From Armatimonadota bacterium (GTDB taxonomy: Bacteria; Sysuimicrobiota; Sysuimicrobiia; Sysuimicrobiales; Kaftiobacteriaceae): a stretch of DNA of 37,239 nt. Both the position numbers and the translations under genes were made by a program. Under the pieces are notes generated by a model. It saw only the letters and a list, made by a program, of their open reading frames with translations, did no database searches and was not told the origin of the DNA. The DNA lies in contig JAVHLZ010000023.1 of assembly GCA_031081675.1 (NCBI GenBank), forward strand, positions 1 to 37,239, written 5' to 3'. Shown here one piece after another: positions 1 to 8,568 of this stretch. Within the stretch, counting starts at the first letter, position 1; each line of letters starts with the position of its first letter.

Positions 1-29
1 AAGGCGTGTACACTGGCTTCGAGGGTCAT
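1..29 (-). CDS. 5' end of an unidentified gene running off the left edge
   Basis: Reading leftward, an ATG at 27-29 begins M-T-L-E-A-S-V-H-A and continues out of the window. A clear Shine-Dalgarno sequence (GGAGG, complement of 37-41) lies 7 nt upstream, which is the main evidence. Another open frame starts at the ATG at 85-87 (29 codons to the edge) and is preceded by AAGGAGGG. Its third-position GC is low for this genome, so I prefer the shorter reading. Nine residues are too few to assign a product. Confidence 0.45.
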
Positions 30-97
30 AGGCGGTCCTCCCCGTCTCCCCATGTGGGGTTGGTATCCAACGGGAAGGATACGTCATATGGCCCTCC

Positions 98-115
98 TTT
101 GGTGTCAACACTAAA
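98..115 (-). promoter_or_regulatory. operator-like inverted repeat around a TTGACA -35 hexamer
   Basis: TTTGGTGTCAACACTAAA is an inverted repeat with 6 of 7 matching arm positions around TCAA. Its centre contains a perfect -35 hexamer, TTGACA, on the - strand (complement of 103-108). No good -10 hexamer lies 16-18 nt downstream (GACGTA at 17 nt). The site sits in a locally AT-richer stretch just upstream of the gene leaving the left edge, so it may be that gene's promoter and operator. The regulator is unknown. Confidence 0.3.
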
Positions 116-133
116 CCGAAACAGTTCATCCTA

Positions 134-558
134 GTGCCCGGCGGGGAGGATGAGGCATGGACCCGTCTCTTCTGTCCCCACGAGGCGGCGCGCGCGCTGG
201 CCGAGGCGCCGGAGGAGGGCCCGCTCCGACAGGCGCTGGGGGAGTTCGAGAGGCTCGGGGCGCGCCCGATGGCCGGCGTGGTCAGCCGAAGGCTGCGCGT
301 CATGGGCGTCCGGGGCATTCCGCGCGGACCGCGCCCCACCACCCGCGCGCACCCGCAGGTCTCACCGCGCGCGAGGCGGAGATCGTGAAGCTCATCGCTC
401 AGGGTCTCCGCAATGCCGAGATCGCGACCCGGATGTACGTCTCGGTCAAGACGGTGGACCACCACGTCTCGTCGGTGCTGGCCAAGCTCGGCGTGCGCAG
501 CCGGGCGGAGGTCGTCCGCGAGGCGGCGCGGCTCGGACTTCTCGACGACGCCGCGTAG
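134..558 (+). pseudogene. remnant of a large LuxR-family (ATPase/TPR plus HTH) regulator, truncated and frameshifted
   Basis: The distal part (about 358-558) encodes a complete LuxR-type C-terminal helix-turn-helix domain, beginning GLTAREAEIVKLIAQG and followed by TVDHHVSSVLAKLGVRSR. The segment before it, in the frame starting at GTG 134, reads ALAEAPEEGPLRQALGEFER and then RLRVMGVRGIPRGPRPTTRA. That is typical of the TPR-end-to-HTH linker of large LuxR/MalT-like ATPases. The two parts lie in different frames. Adding one base near 353-356 (CCCGCAGG to CCCGGCAGG) joins them as RAHPAGLTARE. The ATPase and most TPR repeats, normally several hundred residues, are missing upstream. This looks like a decayed remnant. 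An assembly indel could explain the frameshift but not the missing N-terminus. Confidence 0.75.
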
Positions 559-597
559 GCGGAGGGGCCGAGTCCCCCCGGGGGACGACCCCGTGGG

Positions 598-617
598 GCG
601 CCTCGCGCGGGAGGCGC
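598..617 (-). terminator. possible hairpin terminator after purH
   Basis: GCGCCTC (598-604) and GAGGCGC (611-617) form a perfect 7-bp stem with a 6-nt loop, about 10 nt past the purH stop. A second palindrome, GTCCC(N5)GGGAC, lies at 572-586. Neither is followed by a T run on either strand, so factor-independent termination is uncertain. The hairpins could serve both purH and the opposing LuxR remnant. Confidence 0.35.
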
Positions 618-627
618 GTCTCCCGAA

Positions 628-2196
628 TCAGTGGCGGAAGTGGCGGATGCCCGTGAAGACCATCGCCATGCCGTGCTCGGTCGCGGCGGCGATGACCTCC
701 GCGTCCCGCACCGACCCGCCGGGCTGGATGACGGCGGTCACGCCGGCCCGGGCGGCGACGTCGATGCCGTCGCGGAACGGGAAGAAGGCGTCGGAGGCCA
801 TCGCGGCCCCTTTCGCCCGTTCGCCGGCCGCCTTCACCGCGATCTCCACGGCGCCGACCCGGCTGGTCTGGCCCGCGCCGATCCCGACGGTGGCGCCGCC
901 TCTGGCCAGGACGACGGCGTTGGACTTCACCCACTTCGCCACGATCCAGGCGAACCGCAGGTCGGCCATCTCCTCCGGCGTGGGGGCCCGCGGGGTGACC
1001 ACCCGCAGGGCCTGCTCGTCCAGGTCCAGGGCGTCGGGCTCCTGCACCAGCACGCCCCCGCCTACCGACCGGATGTCCCAGGCGTTCTCTCTCCTCCGGC
1101 CGGGCACCGCCAGCACCCGCAGGGCGGGCCGGCGGGAGAAAGCCGCGCGGGCCGCGTCGGTGAACCCGGGGGCGACGACCCCCTCGGTGAAGATCTCCAC
1201 CACGGCCTGCGCCGTCGCGCCGTCCACCTCCCGGTTGAAGGCGACCACCCCGCCGAATGCCGAGACGGGGTCGGCCGCCCGCGCGGCGGCATAGGCGGCG
1301 GCGAGGGTGGAGGCGGTGGCCACCCCGCAGGGGGTGGCATGCTTGATGATCGCGGCCGCCGGTCCGTCGAACTCGCCGACCAGCCGCCAGCCCGCGTCGA
1401 GGTCCAGCAGGTTGGTGTAGGACAGGTCCTTGCCCTGCAGCTGCACCGCGGACGCCAGGGATCCCTCCGGCGCGGCGGCCGGCCGATAGAACGCCGCCCG
1501 CTGGTGGGGATTCTCCCCGTAGCGCAGCGGCCTCGCCCACGGACAGGCCAGGACGAAGGGAACGGGAAGGCCGTCGGATGCGGCCAGGGATCCCGCGATG
1601 GTGGCGTCGTAGGCGGCGGTGCGGGCGAACGCCGCGGCGGCCAGGCGGCGGCGGGTCCCGGCCGAGAGGCCGCCGTCACGGCGCACCTCCTCGATCACCG
1701 GACCGTACTGCGACGGATCCGACAGCGCGGCGACCCGCTCCCAGTTCTTGGCCGCCGCCCGCAGCAGCGCCACCCCGCCGACGTCAATGAGGTCGGCGGC
1801 CTCCTCCGGCGGGCCCGGCGCGCGCGACTCGAACGGGTACAACGTGACCGCCACCAGGTCGATGGGCGGCGCGCCCAGACTGGCCAGCTGCTGGTGGTGG
1901 GCGGGCACATCCCGGGCCAGAATGCCGGCGAACACCGCGGGGTGCAGGGTCTTGACGCGTCCGTCCAGCAGCTCGGTGAATCCCGTCAGCGCCTCCAGCG
2001 GCATCGCGGGAACGCCGGCCTGCCGCAGCATCCGGGCGGTCCCGGCGGTGGCCAGGATCTGGGCGCCGGCCTGCGCCAGGGCCTGGGCCAACTCCACCAC
2101 GCCGGTGGCATCGGACACGCTCAGCAGCGCACGGCGCACCGGTACCGGCCGGTCGCGACCGCGCGCCGGCTGCGGGGTGTGGTCGTGGATCCTCAT
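628..2196 (-). CDS. purH: bifunctional AICAR formyltransferase / IMP cyclohydrolase
   Basis: Catalyses the last two steps to IMP: AICAR formylation from 10-formyl-THF, then ring closure. At 522 aa it is the usual length. The N-terminal MGS-like cyclohydrolase domain begins ALLSVSDATGVVELAQAL at about residue 23 and includes GGRVKTLHP-like text (LDGRVKTLHPAVFAGILA). The C-terminal transformylase domain carries the catalytic Lys-His in KHATPCG, a slight variant of the common KH-x-N-P-C-G. The ATG overlaps the purN stop by 4 bp (ATGA). It is the last gene of the pur operon and is followed by hairpins. The N-terminus has about 20 extra basic residues, so a later start is possible. Confidence 0.95.
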   Translation of the reverse strand: MRIHDHTPQPARGRDRPVPVRRALLSVSDATGVVELAQALAQAGAQILATAGTARMLRQAGVPAMPLEALTGFTELLDGRVKTLHPAVFAGILARDVPAHHQQLASLGAPPIDLVAVTLYPFESRAPGPPEEAADLIDVGGVALLRAAAKNWERVAALSDPSQYGPVIEEVRRDGGLSAGTRRRLAAAAFARTAAYDATIAGSLAASDGLPVPFVLACPWARPLRYGENPHQRAAFYRPAAAPEGSLASAVQLQGKDLSYTNLLDLDAGWRLVGEFDGPAAAIIKHATPCGVATASTLAAAYAAARAADPVSAFGGVVAFNREVDGATAQAVVEIFTEGVVAPGFTDAARAAFSRRPALRVLAVPGRRRENAWDIRSVGGGVLVQEPDALDLDEQALRVVTPRAPTPEEMADLRFAWIVAKWVKSNAVVLARGGATVGIGAGQTSRVGAVEIAVKAAGERAKGAAMASDAFFPFRDGIDVAARAGVTAVIQPGGSVRDAEVIAAATEHGMAMVFTGIRHFRH

Positions 2197-2909
2197 GGAT
2201 ACCCTCCGTCCTGGACAGCCGTCCCGACGGTGGTCGTGGCCACCGCCGTCCCGGGATCCTGGATGATCACCCGGCGTCCCCGCAGGGCCAGCCGGCCCAG
2301 GGCGTACAGCCGGATGGCCAGCGGGTACAGGCGGTGCTCCTGCGCCGCCACCCGCGCGGCCAGGGTCTGGACGGTGTCGTCGTCGCGCACGGGCACGGCG
2401 GCCTGCAGGACGATGGGCCCGCCATCGGGGGTCTCATCCACCAGGTGCACCGTGCACCCGGAGATCTTCACGCCGCTGCGCAGCACCGCCTCGTGCACCC
2501 GCTCCCCGTACATGCCCGGACCGCCGAACGCCGGCAGCAGGGAGGGGTGGATGTTCAGGATGCGGCCCGCGAAACGGCGGACGAACTCCGGGCCCAGAAG
2601 ACGCACAAAGCCCGCCAGGCAGACCAGGTCCACCCCATGGGCGGCCAGGATCTCCGCCAGGCAGGCGTCGTACGCCCGCCGGGCGGGAAAGTCCTGCGGG
2701 GCCAGCGCCAGGGCCGGCACGCCGGCCGCCCGGGCCCGCTGCAGCGCGTACGCCTGCGGGCGGCTGCTGACCACCACCACCACCCGCGCCGGCACCTCGC
2801 CCCCACCGCAGGCGTCCAGGATGGCCTGGAGGTTGGTGCCCTGTCCCGAGACCAGGACGCCCAGGCGGAGGGGCAGGCGCGGCCGCGGAAGCGCTGGGCC
2901 CTCGCTCAT
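2193..2909 (-). CDS. purN: phosphoribosylglycinamide formyltransferase (folate-dependent)
   Basis: GAR transformylase, step 3 of purine synthesis, 238 aa. The protein opens with a Rossmann-like segment, LGVLVSGQGTNLQAILDA. The catalytic Asn-His are in ILNIHPSLLPAFGG, and the catalytic Asp in DETPDGGPIVLQ. The start is the ATG at 2907-2909, overlapping the purM TGA by 4 bp. A longer open frame to 3056 is low-complexity Gly/Arg text inside purM and is not used. The C-terminus (about 200-238) extends slightly past the core enzyme. It is translationally coupled to purM and purH. Confidence 0.95.
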   Translation of the reverse strand: MSEGPALPRPRLPLRLGVLVSGQGTNLQAILDACGGGEVPARVVVVVSSRPQAYALQRARAAGVPALALAPQDFPARRAYDACLAEILAAHGVDLVCLAGFVRLLGPEFVRRFAGRILNIHPSLLPAFGGPGMYGERVHEAVLRSGVKISGCTVHLVDETPDGGPIVLQAAVPVRDDDTVQTLAARVAAQEHRLYPLAIRLYALGRLALRGRRVIIQDPGTAVATTTVGTAVQDGGYP

Positions 2910-3931
2910 ACCACCTCCACCCCCCGCTCGCCCTCCGCCACCTCGCCGACCAGCCAGGCCGGGACCTGATGATCCCGGCATATCTCCAGCGCCGCCCCGG
3001 CGCGCTCGGGCGGCACCACGGCGCAGACGCCCACCCCCATGTTGAACGTCGCCCACATCTCCCGCGAGGGGATGCCTCCGGCGCGGGCGAGGACGTCATA
3101 AATCGGCGGCACCGGCCAGCGGCCGCGGATCAGCCGCGCCCGGCAGCCGGGCGGCAGGATGCGGATCATGTTGCCCGGCAGCCCTCCGCCGGTGATGTGC
3201 GCGGCGCCGCGCAGCACGCCGGCGCGCGCCAGGGCCAGCAGCACCCGCCGGTAGCAGCGGTGAGGCGCCAGCAGCACCTCCCCCAGCGGGCGGCCCACGT
3301 CGGCCACCACCGTGTCCAGCGTCCACCCGCACCGCGCCAGAACCGCCCGCACCAGGCTGAACCCGTTGGTGTGCAGGCCGCTGCTGGCCAGCCCGAGGAC
3401 CGCATCGCCCGGGCGGATGGCCGATCCATCACACGGATCCCCGCCCTCCACCACCCCGATCACGCACGCCGCCACGTCCAGCATACCCGGGTGGTAGACC
3501 CCGGGCATCTGGGCCGTCTCCCCACCCACCAGGGCCACGCTCTCCTCCCGGCACGCGCTGGCGGCGCCCGCGATCACCGCCGCCACCGCGTCCTCGCCCA
3601 CGTCGGCGCCGGCCGCCACGTAGTCCAGGGCCAGCAGCGGGGTCGCGCCCAGGACCGCCACGTCGTTGATCCCGTGGACCACGGCGTCGCGTCCGGCAAT
3701 GTCCAGGCGGCCGGCCTGCGCCAGCAGGACCGTCTTGGTCCCCACGCCGTCCACCGACGCCGCCAGGAGGCGGGCGCGGTCCGGGAGGCGGTACAGGCCC
3801 GCGAAGTGGCCACCGCCGCCCACCACCGCCTCGGTGCGCGCGCTCCCGATGGCCGCCGCCGCCCGGGCCAGGGCGCGGGCGGCGGCGGCCCGGTCCACGC
3901 CGGCGGCGCGGTAGGTCAGCGCGTCGGCCAC
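2906..3931 (-). CDS. purM: phosphoribosylformylglycinamidine cyclo-ligase (AIR synthetase)
   Basis: Converts FGAM and ATP to AIR, 341 aa. Family motifs in order are VDGVGTKTVLLAQ, HGINDVAVLGATPLLALDY, VGGETAQMPGVY, LASSGLHTNGFSL and AHITGGGLPGNMIRILP. All belong to the PurM/HypE/ThiL ATP-binding fold. The GTG start at 3929-3931 has an AGGAGG Shine-Dalgarno 7 nt upstream and lies 16 nt inside the end of purF. This removes a several-hundred-residue spurious upstream extension. The stop overlaps the purN ATG. Confidence 0.95.
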   Translation of the reverse strand: MADALTYRAAGVDRAAAARALARAAAAIGSARTEAVVGGGGHFAGLYRLPDRARLLAASVDGVGTKTVLLAQAGRLDIAGRDAVVHGINDVAVLGATPLLALDYVAAGADVGEDAVAAVIAGAASACREESVALVGGETAQMPGVYHPGMLDVAACVIGVVEGGDPCDGSAIRPGDAVLGLASSGLHTNGFSLVRAVLARCGWTLDTVVADVGRPLGEVLLAPHRCYRRVLLALARAGVLRGAAHITGGGLPGNMIRILPPGCRARLIRGRWPVPPIYDVLARAGGIPSREMWATFNMGVGVCAVVPPERAGAALEICRDHQVPAWLVGEVAEGERGVEVV

Positions 3932-5376
3932 GGGGCGACCTCCTGCGCCTCCAGCGCGTCCCGGTCCGCCCGCGTGCCGGCGGGCACCGGCGTCGGATAG
4001 CGGCCGTCCAGGCAGGCCATGCACAGGCGCCGGGGGGGCAGCCGCAGCGCCTCCACCAGTCCCGGCTGGCTGAGGTAGCCCAGGCTGTCGGCGCCGATCA
4101 CCTGCCGGATCTGCTCCACCGAGTGCGCGGCGGCCACCAGCTGCCCGCGGCTGGTGGTGTCGACCCCGTAGTAGCAGGGAAAGCGGATGGGCGGCGAGGA
4201 GATCCGCACGTGCACCTCCCGGGCGCCGGCGTTCCGCAGCAGGTGCACCAGGGCCGCGCTGGTGGTGCCGCGCACGATCGAGTCGTCCACCAGGACCACC
4301 CGCCGGCCGCGGAGGACCTCCGGCAGGGCCGCCAGGGCGCCCCGCACCGCCTGTGCCCGCGCGCGGGGATCGGGTCGGATGAACGTCCGGCCGGAGTACC
4401 GGTTCTTGACCAGCCCCACCTCCAGCGGAAGCCCCGCGGCCTCGGCATACCCCATGGCCGCCGAGGTGCCCGAGTCGGGCACGGGCACCACCACGTCGGC
4501 GTCTGCCGGATGCTCCCGCGCCAGCACGCGGCCCATCTGCCGCCGGACCAGGTGCACGGTGCGGCCGGCCAGGACGGAGTCCGGCCGCGCAAAGTAGATG
4601 TACTCGAACACGCAGTGGGCCGGCCGGTCCGCGGGCAGCGCCTGTCGGCTGCGGGGCTCGCCGCCGTCCAGGATGACCAGCTCGCCGGGGTCCACCTCCC
4701 TCACCGCCGCCGCCCCCACGGCGGACAGCGCGCAGGTCTCCGAGGCCACCACCCAGGCCGCCCCGGTCGTGCCCAGGACCAGCGGGCGGATGGCATGCGC
4801 GTCCCGGAACGCCAGCACCCGCCCGCCGGCCAGCATCACCACGGTGAATGCACCCACCAGGCGCGCCATCGCCCAGGCGACCGCGTCCTCCACCGAGGCG
4901 GCCGGGGCGCGGGCCACCAGGTGCGCGATCAGCTCGCTGTCGGTGGTGCCGGCCAGGCGGGCCCCGGCGCGCTCCAGTTCCCCCCGCAGGTGGACAGCGT
5001 TGATCAGGTGACCGTTGTGGGCCAGGGCCAGCGGTCCCCACGGTGAGGGGACCACCAGGGGCTGGGCGTTGGCTGGCGACACCGACCCCATGGTGGAATA
5101 CCGCACGTGCCCGATGCCCGCCTGGCCCGGCAGGTGGTCCAGCCGGCCGGGATCGAAGACCGCCGACACCAGCCCCATCCCGCGGTCGCACCACAGGCGG
5201 GTGCCGTCGCCGGTGGCGATGCCCGCACTTTCCTGGCCGCGGTGCTGCAGCGCCAGCAGGCCCGCGTACACGGCGGCGGCCGCGCGTCCGCCGACGATGC
5301 CGAAGACCCCGCATTCCTCGACCATCTCCCGCCTCACCCGGGCGGCGCCGGCCGGTCGCCGGAGGAGCCCGCTCAC
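3916..5376 (-). CDS. purF: amidophosphoribosyltransferase (Bacillus-type, with propeptide and Fe-S cysteines)
   Basis: First committed step: PRPP plus glutamine to phosphoribosylamine. The N-terminal Ntn-hydrolase glutaminase domain has its Cys nucleophile in EECGVFGI. The C-terminal PRTase domain has the PRPP loop VVLVDDSIVRGTTS. Four cysteine contexts match the B. subtilis-type [4Fe-4S] enzyme: HCVFEYIYF, FPCYYGVDT and the pair in LCMACLDG. I choose the GTG at 5374-5376, which overlaps the purL TGA (GTGA) and has GGAGG 7 nt upstream. This gives a 21-residue propeptide to be cleaved before Cys22. The ATG at 5323-5325 (4-residue propeptide) has no properly spaced ribosome site. Confidence 0.94.
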   Translation of the reverse strand: MSGLLRRPAGAARVRREMVEECGVFGIVGGRAAAAVYAGLLALQHRGQESAGIATGDGTRLWCDRGMGLVSAVFDPGRLDHLPGQAGIGHVRYSTMGSVSPANAQPLVVPSPWGPLALAHNGHLINAVHLRGELERAGARLAGTTDSELIAHLVARAPAASVEDAVAWAMARLVGAFTVVMLAGGRVLAFRDAHAIRPLVLGTTGAAWVVASETCALSAVGAAAVREVDPGELVILDGGEPRSRQALPADRPAHCVFEYIYFARPDSVLAGRTVHLVRRQMGRVLAREHPADADVVVPVPDSGTSAAMGYAEAAGLPLEVGLVKNRYSGRTFIRPDPRARAQAVRGALAALPEVLRGRRVVLVDDSIVRGTTSAALVHLLRNAGAREVHVRISSPPIRFPCYYGVDTTSRGQLVAAAHSVEQIRQVIGADSLGYLSQPGLVEALRLPPRRLCMACLDGRYPTPVPAGTRADRDALEAQEVAPWPTR

Positions 5377-7577
5377 AGCAGAACCTCCAGGCTGCGGTAG
5401 GCCGCCCGCAGGCAGTGCAGGCTCAGGTCCACGGCCCATCCCCGGCGGCCCCGCACGCCCAGCTGCACCCGCGTGCCTCCGGTGCGCCCCACGGTGGTCA
5501 CCGGGACTCCCCACCGTCCGGCCAGCTCCCGCAGGGATCGCAGGGCGTCCGGGGCCAGCGAGGCGACGATGCGGGACGGAGCCTCGCCGAACAGAGCCTC
5601 GTCCACGCGCCCGGCGGGAGGTACGACCGCCTCCACTCCCACCCCTCCCAGGATCGCCGACTCGGCCAGGGCGACCGCGAGTCCCCCCTCGCCGCAGTCG
5701 TGCGCGCTGCGCAGCCACCCCTGGCGCACGGCCTCCCGCACCACGGCCAGCACCCGCCGGTGGGTGGACAGGTCCACGTCGGGCGGCCGGCCGCCGTCCA
5801 CGCCCCACACGACCGAGAGGTAGGCGCTGGCGTCCAGCGCGGGAGGCGCGTCCCCGATCAGGACGACGAGGTCGCCCGGCGCAGAGAACCCCGCCCGACA
5901 GGTCCGGCGGGCGTCGGGCACCCACCCCACCATCGCCACCACCGGCGTGGGCAGGACCGGGCCGGCGGCGGAGGTGTTATAGAAGGACACGTTGCCTCCC
6001 ACCACGGGGATCTCCAGCTGCCGGCAGGCCTCGGCCAGTCCGGCCACGGCCTGCCGGAACGTCCAGTACACCTCGGGGACGTCCGGGTCGCCGAAGTTCA
6101 GGCAGTCGGTCACCGCCAGTGGCTCGGCACCCACGCACGCCAGGTTGGCTGCCGCCTCGGCCACCGCGTGGCGCGCCCCGCGGAAGGGATCCAGGTCGCA
6201 CAGCCTGCCGTCCCCGTCGCAGGCCAGGGCCAGCGCCGCCGGCGGCATCTCGGCAAGGCGCAGGACCGCGGCATCGGCCGACAGGGGCGGCACCACCGTA
6301 CGGATCTGCACGGTGTGGTCGTACTGGCGCACCACCGGATCCTTGCCGGCCACCGAGGGGTGGGCCAGCAGGGCGACCAGGGCGCGGGGCGGGTCCGCCT
6401 CGGGGACCGGCGGCACCGCCCACCGCCGGGTCCGATCGGATGGCGGCCGCGCGCTCAGGCGGATCGCCGGCGCGCGGGCCAGGACGCGGGCGGGCAGAGA
6501 CGCCACCGGCACACCCCCGGCGCGCACCCGGAGCCGGCCATCCGCCGTCACCCGCCCGATGACCGCGGCGGACAGGCCCCAGCTCCGGAAGACCGCCGCG
6601 ACGGCGGCGGCGCCAGCCGGCTGCACGACCAGCAGCATGCGCTCCTGGGACTCGGACAGCAGGATCTCCCGGGGCGTCATCTGCGGCTCCCGCAGGGGCA
6701 CGGCGTCGAGGTCCACCACCACGCCCGCCCCGCCTCGGGCCGCCATCTCGCTGGCCGCGCAGACCAGGCCCGCCGCTCCCAGGTCCTGGACGGCGACCAC
6801 GTGGCCGGTCTGCAGGGACTGCAGCGTGGCCTCGATGAGCACCTTGCCGGCAAACGGATCCCCCAGCTGGACCGCCGCCCGGTCTTCCTGGCGGCGGGAG
6901 GGATCCAGTTCCGCCGACGCGAACGCCGCTCCGCCGATGCCGTCCCGACCGGTGCGGGCGCCGACCAACATCACCACCGCGTCGGGCTCGGACGCCGCCG
7001 AGTGGGCCAGGGCATCGCGGCGGGCCAGGCCCAGGCACGCCACATTGACCAGGGGCGCGCCACGGTACCGCGGGTGGGTGGCCAGCTCACCGGCAACGGT
7101 GGGCACGCCGATGCAGTTGGCGTAGGCCGAGATCCCCTCCACCACCCCCCAGGCCAGCCGGCGTTCGGCGGGGTCGTCCAGCGGGCCGAACCGCAGCGAG
7201 TCCACCAGGGCGATGGGCCGGGCGCCCATGGCCAGGATATCCCGGACGATGCCGCCGACGCCGGTGGCGGCGCCGTGGTGAGGATCCACGGCGCTGGGAT
7301 GGTTGTGGCTTTCCATCTTGAAGACCGCCGCCCACCCGTCGCCCAGGTCCACCACGCCGGCGTTGTCCCCGGGACCCCGGATCACCCGCTGGCCCTGGGA
7401 AGGGAGCTGACGCAGGGCGGCGCGGGACCGCCGGTAGCCGCAGTGCTCCGACCACATGGCCGCCGCCATCTGCGCCTCCAGCGGAGTGGGCGGACGGCCC
7501 AGCCGCTGGCGCAGCCGGCCGAGATCGGCGGTGTCCAGGCCGCCGGCGAGGGCGGACGGCGCCCGGACAGCACTCAC
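5373..7577 (-). CDS. purL: phosphoribosylformylglycinamidine synthase, large subunit
   Basis: FGAM synthase subunit II of the three-protein PurS-PurQ-PurL complex: FGAR plus ammonia and ATP to FGAM. At 734 aa it matches the small PurL class rather than the about 1,300-aa fused enzyme, consistent with separate purS and purQ next door. Motifs include MWSEHCGYRRSR (catalytic His45), FKMESHNHPSAVDP, VGGIVRDILAMGARPIAL and, in the second half, VVGGNVSFYN and SAHDCGEGGLAVALAE. The GTG at 7575-7577 overlaps the purQ stop by 4 bp and follows a GGGAGGG ribosome site. The frame stays open further upstream, but only as shadow sequence of purQ. Confidence 0.95.
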   Translation of the reverse strand: MSAVRAPSALAGGLDTADLGRLRQRLGRPPTPLEAQMAAAMWSEHCGYRRSRAALRQLPSQGQRVIRGPGDNAGVVDLGDGWAAVFKMESHNHPSAVDPHHGAATGVGGIVRDILAMGARPIALVDSLRFGPLDDPAERRLAWGVVEGISAYANCIGVPTVAGELATHPRYRGAPLVNVACLGLARRDALAHSAASEPDAVVMLVGARTGRDGIGGAAFASAELDPSRRQEDRAAVQLGDPFAGKVLIEATLQSLQTGHVVAVQDLGAAGLVCAASEMAARGGAGVVVDLDAVPLREPQMTPREILLSESQERMLLVVQPAGAAAVAAVFRSWGLSAAVIGRVTADGRLRVRAGGVPVASLPARVLARAPAIRLSARPPSDRTRRWAVPPVPEADPPRALVALLAHPSVAGKDPVVRQYDHTVQIRTVVPPLSADAAVLRLAEMPPAALALACDGDGRLCDLDPFRGARHAVAEAAANLACVGAEPLAVTDCLNFGDPDVPEVYWTFRQAVAGLAEACRQLEIPVVGGNVSFYNTSAAGPVLPTPVVAMVGWVPDARRTCRAGFSAPGDLVVLIGDAPPALDASAYLSVVWGVDGGRPPDVDLSTHRRVLAVVREAVRQGWLRSAHDCGEGGLAVALAESAILGGVGVEAVVPPAGRVDEALFGEAPSRIVASLAPDALRSLRELAGRWGVPVTTVGRTGGTRVQLGVRGRRGWAVDLSLHCLRAAYRSLEVLL

Positions 7578-8281
7578 CGCCGGCGCCCTCCCGCCGCCAC
7601 CGGGGCGCGGGCCACCGGGCGCGCCCACAGACCCGCCAGCACCCGCAGGCCGTCCGCGGACCCCAGCAGCGGGTCGGCGGCGCGCTCGGGGTGCGGCATC
7701 ATGCCCACCACGTTGCCCGCGGCGTTGCACACGCCGGCGATGTGGCCGGATGAGCCGTTGGGGTTGGCCGACCGGCGCAGGCGGCCCGCCTCATCGCAGT
7801 AGCGGAACACCACCTGCCGTGGATCCAGCCCGCGCGGCGGGATGTAGCGCCCGTCGCCGTGGGCGACCGGCAGGCGCAGGACCTGCCCGGGCTGCAGGGC
7901 GCGGGTGGCGGGCGTGCGGGAGGACTCCACCCGCACCCACACGGTCTGGCAGACAAACCGCCCGCCGCGGTTGCGGACCAGGGCCCCCGGCAGGAGCCCC
8001 GCCTCCAGCAGGACCTGAAATCCGTTGCAGATGCCCAGGACCGCTCCGCCGGACCGGGCGAACGAGCGCACCGCCTCCATCACCGGGCTGCGGGCGGCCA
8101 CCGCGCCGGCCCGCAGGTAGTCGCCGTAGGAGAACCCACCCGGCAGGATCACCGCGTCCAGGCCGCGCAGCTCGCGCTCCTCGTGCCAGACCTCCTCCGC
8201 AGACGCCCCCATCTGCCGCAGCACCTGCAGGCAGTCCCGGTCGCAGGTGCTGCCGGGGAACACCACCACTCCCACCCTCAC
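7574..8281 (-). CDS. purQ: phosphoribosylformylglycinamidine synthase, glutaminase subunit
   Basis: Class I glutamine amidotransferase that supplies ammonia to PurL, 235 aa. It begins VRVGVVVFPGSTCDRD. The nucleophile Cys85 lies in VLGICNGFQVL, and the His-Glu of the triad in MMPHPERAADPLLG. LPGGFSYGDYLRAGAVAA is the family signature. The GTG start at 8279-8281 overlaps the purS stop (GTGA) and has GGAGG 9 nt upstream. Roughly 100 extra upstream residues in the open frame come from the purS/purC region and are excluded. Confidence 0.95.
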   Translation of the reverse strand: MRVGVVVFPGSTCDRDCLQVLRQMGASAEEVWHEERELRGLDAVILPGGFSYGDYLRAGAVAARSPVMEAVRSFARSGGAVLGICNGFQVLLEAGLLPGALVRNRGGRFVCQTVWVRVESSRTPATRALQPGQVLRLPVAHGDGRYIPPRGLDPRQVVFRYCDEAGRLRRSANPNGSSGHIAGVCNAAGNVVGMMPHPERAADPLLGSADGLRVLAGLWARPVARAPVAAGGRRR

Positions 8282-8568
8282 CGCCTCTGCCCTCCCCGCA
8301 TGATGGCCGCACGCCGGCGGGGCCGGATCGTCCCGCGGTGGTCCGCCTCCACCCACCACCGCTCGATGAGCGGGTTGGCCAGAAAGCGCGCGCACATCGC
8401 CTCCACCTCCCGGCGGGGCGTGCCGTCGGGAAGGTCCAGCTCCAGGTAGCGGCCGACCCGCACCTGAGACACGGCCCGGTAGCCCAGAGTGTGCAGGCCG
8501 CTGAGGACCGCCTGGCCCTGGGCGTCGAGGACTCCGGGTTTGAGCGTGACGACGACCCGGACCTTCAC
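8278..8568 (-). CDS. purS: phosphoribosylformylglycinamidine synthase subunit PurS
   Basis: Small bridging subunit needed for PurQ-PurL assembly and ammonia channelling. At 96 aa it is slightly longer than the usual 80-85 aa because of a basic C-terminal tail (RPRRRAAIMRGGQRR). The core reads MKVRVVVTLKPGVLDAQGQA then VRVGRYLELDLP, the typical PurS beta-alpha-beta pattern ending in MCARFLANPLIE. The GTG start at 8566-8568 overlaps the purC stop. Its presence confirms the Gram-positive/archaeal-style three-subunit FGAM synthase. Confidence 0.93.
   Translation of the reverse strand: MKVRVVVTLKPGVLDAQGQAVLSGLHTLGYRAVSQVRVGRYLELDLPDGTPRREVEAMCARFLANPLIERWWVEADHRGTIRPRRRAAIMRGGQRR

Noticed and set aside
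446-1540. Long open frames opposite or out of phase with purH and other genes (many over 300 codons)
   Set aside because: They are Arg/Gly/Pro-rich shadows caused by high GC3; the true frames carry family motifs and coupled starts.
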